Origin: CAZTCJ01 sp964612085
GTDB taxonomy: Bacteria; Pseudomonadota; Alphaproteobacteria; JAJFIK01
Direction of reading: 5' to 3'
DNA: 5,605 nucleotides
Assembly (NCBI GenBank): GCA_964612085.1
Contig: CAZTCJ010000149.1
Span: 1 to 5,605, forward strand
In this document: positions 1-4,366 of the stretch, one piece after another
How the letters are laid out: each line of letters starts with the position of its first letter
Position numbering within the stretch: the first letter of the stretch is position 1
Made by a program: the position numbers and the translations under genes
Notes under the pieces: generated by a model
Databases searched by the model: none
Told to the model about the DNA's origin: nothing
Seen by the model: only the letters and a program-made list of their open reading frames with translations

Positions 1-92
1 TTCAGCATGGCGCGGGCGGCATAGATCGCGGCCGTGTAGCCGGCCGGGCCGGAGCCTAGAATGATCACCTTGGCGTGGCGGGCGTCGCTCAT
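1..92 (-). CDS. trxB: Thioredoxin reductase, N-terminal fragment (runs off window)
   Basis: Reading the minus strand from the ATG at 92 gives MSDARHAKVIILGSGPAGYT followed by AAIYAARAML, and the frame is still open at base 1. The Rossmann FAD-binding signature GSGPAGYTAAIYAAR (G-x-G-x-x-G, about residues 13-27) directly after a short beta strand is typical of the start of TrxB. This NADPH-dependent flavoenzyme reduces thioredoxin in the cytoplasm. The CxxC redox site and NADPH domain lie outside the window. The start is supported by an AGAAGG Shine-Dalgarno (99-104) six bases upstream. The ELM1-family gene ends only 38 bases upstream on the same strand, so the two are probably cotranscribed. 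Other two-dinucleotide flavoproteins share the glycine motif, but the exact string and the Lrp neighbourhood favour TrxB. Confidence 0.9.
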   Translation of the reverse strand, partial: MSDARHAKVIILGSGPAGYTAAIYAARAML

Positions 93-95
93 GAG

Positions 96-105
96 CCACC
101 TTCTT
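96..105 (-). promoter_or_regulatory. Ribosome binding site of trxB
   Basis: The minus strand reads AAGAAGGTGG just before the ATG at 92. The AGAAGG core gives six-base spacing. It lies in the 38-base gap after the ELM1-family stop, so trxB can be translated independently even on a shared message. Confidence 0.75.
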
Positions 106-130
106 TCCGTTTTGTGTTTGCGGCTGGAAC

Positions 131-1186
131 CTACCGGTTAAGTGGTTCCATGCCCTCCGGTTTCAAGTTGCCGTCCAGGGCGGCCGCGATATAGCGGGCG
201 GCGCGCGCCGTCTCGTCCAAGGGCTCATAGGTCCAATGCTCAAGCCGCCCCCGATAGTCCCGTGTGATGCCGCGTACGCGCATTGCCTCGTGGAAGCGGT
301 CGAATTTCGCGCTGCCGCCGTCGAGCGCCAGCACATGCACGGGCTTTCCCGTCGCCGCCGCTTCCACCACCATATTGGTCGAGTCGGCGGTCGCCATCAC
401 GTGATCCGCATGGGCGAGCAGCCCGAAATAGGGGTTCTCGCCCGTGCCGTCCCAGAGATACGCGCCGGTGCCCTCAAGCGCCGCCCGCAGGATTGCCTCG
501 TTCTCCGCGCCCGTGCGCCGGGAGGTGGTGACGGCAAGGCCGTGTCCCTCTTGGGCGAGGGCGGCGAGGGCGTCGGCGATGGTTGTCATGCGCTCTTGGG
601 TCAGGCGGTGGCTCTTACTGTCGCCGCCGATCAGCACGGCGATCAAGGGGCGGGGCAGGCCGCCCAGAAGGCCGTCGAACCGGGCGCGGCCTTCTTCGAG
701 CGCGCGGGCGTTGACCCGGTGGGGCGAGCCCAGAAGCGGCAGGACGTTCGGGCCCTCAAGCCCGTCATGGAAGGGCGGCAGCACCAGGTCGAACTTGGCC
801 GTGGAGACGCGCGGATGCTGGGTCTGGACGGTGTAAGTGCGCCCAAAGCTCAGGCGTTTGACCGTCAGCGAGACCGGCACCGACAGGCGGCCACAGCCGA
901 TCAAGAGATCGGGCCAGGGCGGGGCGATGGCATCGCTGCCGGTGCTCAGAAACGGACGGGGATCGATCGCGCCGCTGCCCAACAGCCCGTAAGGCAGCCA
1001 TCTGACCGGCGCCGACAGGCCCACCCGCTTCACCGCGATCTGCAGGGGCAGTTCGGCGGCGATCGCCTCGGCCAGGCCCAGCACCTGATTTTCCATGCCG
1101 CGCCGTCCGTCGGAGACCGCCCAGCAGGTGCGCGTTTGCAGTGCAGCATCGGCAGGGGTTTCACGGGCAGCGGGCATTTGAGTCAC
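131..1186 (-). CDS. ELM1-family protein (DUF1022/Mito_fiss_Elm1), predicted GT-B-like fold
   Basis: This 351-residue protein matches the bacterial relatives of plant ELM1, a factor named for its role in mitochondrial fission. The bacterial function is not established. Visible family landmarks are DGRRGMENQVLGLAEA (26-41), QTQHPR (121-126), the glycine-rich GGDSKSH (187-193), TSRRTG (221-226) and ATADSTNMVVEAAATGKPV (265-283). The last resembles the C-terminal donor-binding half of GT-B glycosyltransferases, so a sugar-nucleotide-related activity is an inference. No signal peptide or membrane helix is seen, suggesting a cytoplasmic or peripheral protein. The chosen start is GTG at 1186, seven bases after an AAAAGAA stretch (1194-1200). 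An in-frame ATG at 1177 would remove only three residues and cannot be excluded. It is divergent from the Lrp gene and 38 bases upstream of trxB on the same strand. Length is normal for the family. Confidence 0.88.
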   Translation of the reverse strand: MTQMPAARETPADAALQTRTCWAVSDGRRGMENQVLGLAEAIAAELPLQIAVKRVGLSAPVRWLPYGLLGSGAIDPRPFLSTGSDAIAPPWPDLLIGCGRLSVPVSLTVKRLSFGRTYTVQTQHPRVSTAKFDLVLPPFHDGLEGPNVLPLLGSPHRVNARALEEGRARFDGLLGGLPRPLIAVLIGGDSKSHRLTQERMTTIADALAALAQEGHGLAVTTSRRTGAENEAILRAALEGTGAYLWDGTGENPYFGLLAHADHVMATADSTNMVVEAAATGKPVHVLALDGGSAKFDRFHEAMRVRGITRDYRGRLEHWTYEPLDETARAARYIAAALDGNLKPEGMEPLNR

Positions 1187-1210
1187 GATCGCGTTCTTTT
1201 CACACAGGGG

Positions 1211-1216
1211 ACTATA
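1211..1216 (-). promoter_or_regulatory. Possible -10 element for the ELM1-trxB transcript
   Basis: The minus strand reads TATAGT here, 25 bases before the GTG start of the ELM1-family gene and close to the TATAAT consensus. The matching -35 position holds only a poor hexamer (ATTACG at 17-base spacing). This is a weak guess from position and composition. Confidence 0.25.
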
Positions 1217-1289
1217 CGAATGCTTCGCGCTGGCGTAATTTCCTTGCGCGATTGGGGAGGCGCGCTGCCATGGCGCTCAAGACGATCAG

Positions 1290-1303
1290 GCCGGATAACC
1301 GGC
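1290..1303. repeat. Short perfect dyad in the ELM1/Lrp divergent spacer
   Basis: GCCGG and CCGGC flank an ATAA centre in the 184-base spacer between the divergent ELM1-family and Lrp genes. No T-run follows on either strand, so it is not an intrinsic terminator. It could be an operator half-site pair for the neighbouring regulator, since Lrp/AsnC proteins often autoregulate, but a five-base arm in GC-rich DNA can easily be chance. I see no convincing promoter for the Lrp gene in this spacer. Confidence 0.3.
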
Positions 1304-1370
1304 GGCCCAGGCCCGCAAACCGTTCCCCGTTCTTATTTCTTACCATGCTTGTTTGACAGAGCCGATTGCC

Positions 1371-1880
1371 ATGCAAAAGGTCAAGCTCGACGCCATCGAC
1401 CATAAAATTCTCACCGAACTCCAGGATGACGGCCGCATCACCAATGTGGAACTGGCCAAGCGCGTGGATATCTCCGCGCCGCCCTGCCTGCGCCGGGTGC
1501 GCGCGCTGGAAGAGGCGGGCCTGATCAAGGGCTATCACGCGGATCTCGACGCCAAGGGGCTGGGGTTCCAGGTCACGGTTTACGTCCAGGTGGGGCTGGC
1601 CCATCACGCGGACACGGACCTGAAGGCCTTCGAGGCCCAAGCGCAAGGCTGGCCCATGGTGCGCGAATGCCACTTGCTCCAGGGGGATTACGATTTCCTG
1701 CTGAAATGCGTGGCCCGCGATCTGGAGGCCTTCCAGAGCTTCCTCACCGACCAGTTGGGCGCCTCGCCCAATGTGGAGAAGACGCGGACCTCCATCGCCA
1801 TCCGCTCGGCCAAGCGCTTGCCCGGCGTGCCGCTCGAGCACATGGCGGGCGTGAAGAAAGGGACGGACGCGGAGGTTTGA
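1371..1880 (+). CDS. Lrp/AsnC family transcriptional regulator
   Basis: This 169-residue protein has the standard two-domain Lrp layout. An AsnC-type winged helix-turn-helix spans about 5-65 (KLDAIDHKILTELQDDGRIT, then NVELAKRVDISAPPCLRRVR as the recognition region, and EEAGLIKGY). A RAM/ligand-binding domain spans about 67-145, with the GDYDFLLKC turn (105-113) that in this family lies near the effector site. Such proteins form dimers to octamers and control amino-acid metabolism genes. The ligand cannot be told from sequence. I chose the ATG at 1371 because homologues typically begin M-x-x-x-x-LDAIDxKIL. An in-frame TTG at 1353 would add six residues. Neither start has a clear Shine-Dalgarno. 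The gene is divergent from ELM1-trxB, and its proximity to trxB fits a common alphaproteobacterial neighbourhood, from memory. It ends convergently against the small exported-protein gene. Confidence 0.93.
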   Translation: MQKVKLDAIDHKILTELQDDGRITNVELAKRVDISAPPCLRRVRALEEAGLIKGYHADLDAKGLGFQVTVYVQVGLAHHADTDLKAFEAQAQGWPMVRECHLLQGDYDFLLKCVARDLEAFQSFLTDQLGASPNVEKTRTSIAIRSAKRLPGVPLEHMAGVKKGTDAEV

Positions 1881-1900
1881 GGGAAAGCATGCGCTTAGGC

Positions 1901-1981
1901 GTAGGGTGCATTGAGCGCAAGCGAAATGCACGGGTTGCCTCGCGTTCGAGCGTGCATGTCGCTATGCTCCATGCACCCTAC
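1901..1981. repeat. 81-bp imperfect palindrome, REP/small dispersed-repeat type
   Basis: The ends are perfect 11-base inverted arms: GTAGGGTGCAT at 1901-1911 and ATGCACCCTAC at 1971-1981. Pairing continues inward imperfectly through GAGC and AGCGA blocks to ATGCACG (1926-1932) against CGTGCAT (1951-1957). A tip hairpin CTCG-CGTT-CGAG lies at 1939-1950. The whole element can fold as one long stem. The sequence style (GTAGGGTGCA plus AGCGnAAGCG-like blocks) resembles REP-like intergenic repeats found in many proteobacteria, often linked to RAYT transposases; no transposase is present here. It fills the gap between the convergent Lrp and exported-protein genes, so it may also act as a bidirectional transcription barrier, although no T-run follows. 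Confidence 0.75.
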
Positions 1982-1985
1982 TTCA

Positions 1986-2417
1986 TCAGTCTTCAGACCG
2001 GTTTGCCGTCACAGAAATCTTCAGCAGATCGAAGGTGTCCGCAAGGGTCACGTCAACGGAAGCCGGTTTTCCCATGTCCATAGTCAGGTTCGGGGCCGCC
2101 AGGACGGTGACTCCATCAGCGGTCTGTTCCGTGACGCGGAAATCGAGAGCGATTCTGTCAGCCTCCTGAAGGGTGGGCGTTAGCGCAACCGCAATGTCGC
2201 CCCCGCTACCCTCTTCCCGAGCAGGCATGGAGAGGGTCGCGGTCTTTCCGTTCTGGCCAGTGATCTTAGTGGTGAGACGCCGCTCATCGCGCCTCTCACC
2301 GTCTTGCGTGTGCAGGCTGATCTCAAGGCCGAGTTGAATCTCACCCGGCTCTTCCGCCTGAACCGCCGCTGCAACAAGACTTGCGGCAACCAGAACCGCT
2401 TTTGCGGGACTTTTCAT
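1986..2417 (-). CDS. Small exported protein of unknown function
   Basis: I do not recognise this 143-residue protein. Residues 1-21 form a Sec signal peptide (MKSPAK positive end, hydrophobic AVLVAASLVAAA, cleavage likely after VQA), giving a mature periplasmic or secreted protein of about 122 residues with no cysteine. The mature part alternates polar and hydrophobic residues as in a beta-sandwich. Two stretches look like a degenerate internal repeat: KITGQNGKTATLSM (51-64) and PNLTMDMGKPASVDVT (109-124), each followed by a strand-like hydrophobic run. A similar 'xGKxA' strand pattern occurs near beta domains of secretin and BlaR/M56-type proteins, but this is a pattern resemblance only. The ATG at 2417 follows a strong GGGGAAG ribosome site at 2421-2427. 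By eye its codons look less GC-rich than those of its neighbours. It is divergent from the lipoprotein gene and convergent with Lrp. Confidence 0.72.
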   Translation of the reverse strand: MKSPAKAVLVAASLVAAAVQAEEPGEIQLGLEISLHTQDGERRDERRLTTKITGQNGKTATLSMPAREEGSGGDIAVALTPTLQEADRIALDFRVTEQTADGVTVLAAPNLTMDMGKPASVDVTLADTFDLLKISVTANRSED

Positions 2418-2421
2418 GGTC

Positions 2422-2454
2422 TTCCCCTATGATAGCCCTATCGCTATAGGGGAA
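2422..2454 (-). promoter_or_regulatory. Dyad/hairpin covering the ribosome binding site of the exported-protein gene
   Basis: Perfect nine-base inverted arms, TTCCCCTAT at 2422-2430 and ATAGGGGAA at 2446-2454, flank a second nested dyad, GATAG (2431-2435) with CTATC (2438-2442). On the minus-strand message the 3' arm contains the AGGGGAA Shine-Dalgarno, four bases before the ATG at 2417. If transcription begins upstream of 2454, the ribosome site is buried in a stem with a three-base bulge. The same symmetry could instead be a DNA operator for a dimeric protein. The structure is directly visible; the function is inferred. Confidence 0.55.
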
Positions 2455-2593
2455 CCGTGAGAGGGCTTCGCGGCGAAATGGTGTCAGAGACCGCAGGCAT
2501 TCACGTCCAGCCTCAGCCACTACGCAGCGACGCACCCGTTATGGTTTTGTTCGGTCTGTGGTAAACTCGCCTCCACTCGTCTGATGACAGTCT

Positions 2594-2600
2594 AGGGAGC
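2594..2600 (+). promoter_or_regulatory. Ribosome binding site of the lipoprotein gene
   Basis: AGGGAGC lies five bases before the ATG at 2606 and supports that start over the in-frame ATG three codons later. The rest of the 188-base divergent spacer shows no convincing -35/-10 pair; TAAACT at 2562-2567 is the best -10 candidate, without a good -35. Confidence 0.65.
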
Positions 2601-2605
2601 TGACC

Positions 2606-3514
2606 ATGACCACAATGCGCTGCGCGAGCTTGGCTTTCGCGCTATCCGCGGGCCTGGCCGTTACGGCCTGCGGCGAATCAACCGACACCAGCGAGGTCTC
2701 CGCCGAGACCGGCTCCGCCGCCGTCGAGCAACAGGCGGCGGTGCAAGACGGCGCGACAGAGGCCCATCAAGTGGCCCAAAGCGCGGGCGTACCGGCGCCG
2801 CAAAGCGCCGCCACGGGCGGGGACGCGAACATCACCATCGACGATTTCCTGGGCTTCAAGGTCGCGGGCATTCGTCTCGACATGCTGGCCGAGGACGCCA
2901 ATGCCGTCCTGGCGGCCGATGGCTGGGAGGGTGAGGTCGGCACGCGCATGGTGTTCACGGATGTTTACCCCAACGATATCGTCAAGGGCGACGACAAGCT
3001 GCATGTCTTTGTCTATCAGCACCCGGACGGCTCCATGCGCGTTTATAATGTCCAGATGTGGAACCAGCTCGAAGGGTCCCAGGATGTGAAGAGCTGGGAA
3101 GCCGCGCTGACGGAACGCTATGGCGAGCCGACCCATGGCGGTACGGACGCGAGCGATCCGTCGCGCCCGTCGCTGCTCATGACCTGGGTGGTGCTTGACG
3201 GCACCTACCGCGATCCGAAAGATCCCCTTGAGCCGGACAGCCATCCCTATTGCTTCCGGCGCTATAATCCGGCGGACGTTTTGAAAAGCTGCGGCGAGAT
3301 GGACAAGGTCTACGAAGAACTCCGCAGGGTGAATATCTCGCAATCCACCAACCGGCTGGACATCAATCTGGGCGGCAGTGACGGCATGATGAAGATCGAT
3401 CTGGTCGGCGACGGTCTTCAGAAGGCCGCTCACGCGTTCAACGAACTGAAACCGCGCATCGAGGCCGCCGTCAACGCTTTGGAAAACGCTCAAGAAGCGG
3501 ATGTCGATTTCTGA
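2606..3514 (+). CDS. Predicted lipoprotein of unknown function
   Basis: This 302-residue protein begins with a type II signal peptide. After a hydrophobic stretch (ASLAFALSAGLAV), the lipobox VTAC ends at Cys22, the expected lipidated residue. Residue +2 is Gly, so outer-membrane sorting is possible under enterobacterial rules. Residues 23-75 are an Ala/Glu/Gln/Ser-rich, low-complexity, probably disordered linker. A folded part follows from about residue 76. ITIDDFLGFKVAGIRLDML (76-94) and EDANAVLAADGW (96-107), with LTERYGEP (168-175), resemble small envelope domains in which a strand is followed by a 'ExAxxxL...G' helix, as in BamE/SmpA-like folds; this is a pattern impression only. Cys216 and Cys229 could form a disulfide. 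The C-terminus (275-302) is helical and acidic. It is a single-gene transcript: own ribosome site, own terminator 33 bases after the stop, and opposite-strand genes on both sides. The envelope role is unknown. Confidence 0.85.
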   Translation: MTTMRCASLAFALSAGLAVTACGESTDTSEVSAETGSAAVEQQAAVQDGATEAHQVAQSAGVPAPQSAATGGDANITIDDFLGFKVAGIRLDMLAEDANAVLAADGWEGEVGTRMVFTDVYPNDIVKGDDKLHVFVYQHPDGSMRVYNVQMWNQLEGSQDVKSWEAALTERYGEPTHGGTDASDPSRPSLLMTWVVLDGTYRDPKDPLEPDSHPYCFRRYNPADVLKSCGEMDKVYEELRRVNISQSTNRLDINLGGSDGMMKIDLVGDGLQKAAHAFNELKPRIEAAVNALENAQEADVDF

Positions 3515-3546
3515 CACAATCCGGAAACGGTCAGGCACAAAAGCGC

Positions 3547-3578
3547 AAAGCCCGGTGATCGCCTCACCGGGCTTTTTT
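3547..3578 (+). terminator. Intrinsic terminator of the lipoprotein gene, probably bidirectional
   Basis: A perfect 12-base stem, AAAGCCCGGTGA (3547-3558) with TCACCGGGCTTT (3564-3575), has a five-base loop and ends in a run of six T (3573-3578). It lies 33 bases after the lipoprotein stop. On the minus strand the same stem is followed by TTTGCGCTTTT, so it may also stop greA transcripts arriving from the other side. Confidence 0.92.
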
Positions 3579-3595
3579 CGCATGATCCGGAGCCG

Positions 3596-3620
3596 GACGG
3601 CGGTCGTCGCACCGCCTGTC
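3596..3620 (-). other. Hairpin just after the greA stop
   Basis: GACGGCGGT (3596-3604) pairs with ACCGCCTGTC (3611-3620), with one bulged base and a six-base loop, 13 bases past the greA stop on the minus strand. No T-run follows, so alone it is a poor intrinsic terminator. It may stabilise the greA message 3' end ahead of the bidirectional terminator. Confidence 0.4.
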
Positions 3621-3632
3621 TGAGCGGAACGG

Positions 3633-4106
3633 TTACTTCCACTCGATCTTTTCGATTTCGTAGGAGCGGCCGCCGCCGGGGGTGGCCACTTCCACCGTAT
3701 CGCCCACGCTCTTGCCGATGAGCGCGCGCGCGATGGGCGAGGAAATGGAAATGAGGCCCGATTTCACGTCCGCTTCGTGGTCGCCCACGATCTGATAGCG
3801 GTGCTCTTCTTCCGTGTCCTCATCGACGACCGTGACGGTCGCGCCGAATTTCACCGAATCGCCGGACAGCCGCGAGGCGTCGATCACCTGGGCGCGGCTC
3901 ATCATGTCCTCAAGCTCCATGAGGCGGCCTTCGATAAAGCTCTGGCGTTCCTTGGCCGCGTGATATTCCGCGTTCTCGGACAGATCGCCATGCTCACGGG
4001 CCTCCGCGATGGCCTCGATCACGGACGGGCGCTCAATGGTCTTCAGTTGTTTCATCTCGGTTTCCAGCGACTTGTAGCCGGACGCCGTCATAGGAATCTT
4101 ATCCAT
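3633..4106 (-). CDS. greA: Transcription elongation factor GreA
   Basis: This 157-residue protein is the usual GreA length. It binds RNA polymerase through the secondary channel and stimulates cleavage of backtracked transcripts. The N-terminal antiparallel coiled coil spans about 8-75 and carries the signature EHGDLSENAEYHAAKERQ at 38-55. The acidic tip residues D41 and E44 fall at the same numbers as in E. coli GreA. The C-terminal FKBP-like domain (about 83-157) contains ISSPIARALIGKSVGD (121-136) and ends YEIEKIEWK. The frame stays open upstream to an ATG at 4235, but the added residues are unlike GreA. MDKIPMTASGYKSLE is the canonical start, so I use the ATG at 4106. The Shine-Dalgarno is weak: AGAAGAA at 4119-4125, 12 bases away. 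It lies downstream of carB on the same strand with a 260-base spacer and converges on the lipoprotein gene. Confidence 0.97.
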   Translation of the reverse strand: MDKIPMTASGYKSLETEMKQLKTIERPSVIEAIAEAREHGDLSENAEYHAAKERQSFIEGRLMELEDMMSRAQVIDASRLSGDSVKFGATVTVVDEDTEEEHRYQIVGDHEADVKSGLISISSPIARALIGKSVGDTVEVATPGGGRSYEIEKIEWK

Positions 4107-4159
4107 GGGATCAGCCGATTCTTCTCGCGTTGACTGTACAGATCCCAAGCGTGGGATCT
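4106..4159 (-). promoter_or_regulatory. greA leader with alternative hairpins at the start codon
   Basis: On the minus strand three related segments occur in order: AGATCCCA (4159-4152), TGGGATCT (4147-4140) and GATCCCA (4112-4106, whose final A is the first base of the greA ATG). Segment 2 can pair with segment 1 as an eight-base perfect stem with a four-base loop, or with segment 3 as a seven-base stem that would cover the start codon. An eight-base palindrome CTGTACAG (4134-4141) overlaps segment 2. No T-run follows the first hairpin, so attenuation by intrinsic termination is unlikely. A translational switch or a DNA operator is possible. The pairings are visible; their use is inference. 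Confidence 0.45.
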
Positions 4160-4366
4160 CCCGGTTTGCAATGCCCCCACGGCACACTCGACCATGGTCT
4201 TTACCGAACGCTGTCACGGCCTCCTCGACCGGCACCCTTCCGGCGCCGGCTCAAGCCGTGCTGCGGGGAACGAAGTTCGACGGCCGGGTTTCAAGTCGCG
4301 ATCAGATGTCTTCGCGCGAGGATCGAAAAGCGGCCAGTCCTGGCTTTGGAAGTGCTGCGACTCCGC
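4107..4366. other. Long carB-greA spacer with several short palindromes, no gene seen
   Basis: Besides the greA leader dyad, this stretch holds two perfect ten-base palindromes, GACCATGGTC (4190-4199) and CCGGCGCCGG (4240-4249), and a small CGGC-TCAA-GCCG hairpin (4247-4258). No open frame here has a ribosome site or a recognisable product. Possible greA promoter pieces on the minus strand, such as TTGCAA near 4168 and GTGACA near 4217, lack good partners. The spacer is long enough for greA to have its own promoter. Confidence 0.5.
4324..4344 (-). terminator. Weak candidate terminator after carB
   Basis: On the minus strand, 23 bases after the carB stop, GCCAG and CTGGC form a short stem (4333-4344), followed by CGCTTTTCG. 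The stem is only four to five bases and the T-run only four, so termination would be partial at best, allowing some carB-greA readthrough. Confidence 0.3.

Noticed and set aside
1180..1184. GANTC (CcrM-type) sites near starts, GAGTC at 1180-1184 and GATTC at 4117-4121, as cell-cycle signals
   Set aside because: GANTC occurs by chance about once every few hundred bases and several more lie inside genes here, so position near two starts is not evidence.
1353..1370. TTGACA at 1353-1358 as a -35 box for the Lrp gene
   Set aside because: A matching -10 would fall inside the coding region after the ATG at 1371, and no TATAAT-like hexamer is there.
236..1405. Plus-strand 389-residue frame antisense to the ELM1-family gene
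   Set aside because: Its composition (His/Arg/Gly/Gln-rich) is typical of the shadow of a GC-rich gene, and the minus-strand product has clear family motifs.
2678..3583. Minus-strand 301-residue frame antisense to the lipoprotein gene
   Set aside because: It begins on top of the intrinsic terminator and has no ribosome site. The plus strand has a signal peptide, lipobox, ribosome site and terminator.
4107..4235. N-terminal extension of greA to an ATG at 4235 (43 extra residues)
   Set aside because: The extra residues are unlike any GreA, while MDKIPMTASGY at 4106 is the canonical start and gives the family length.
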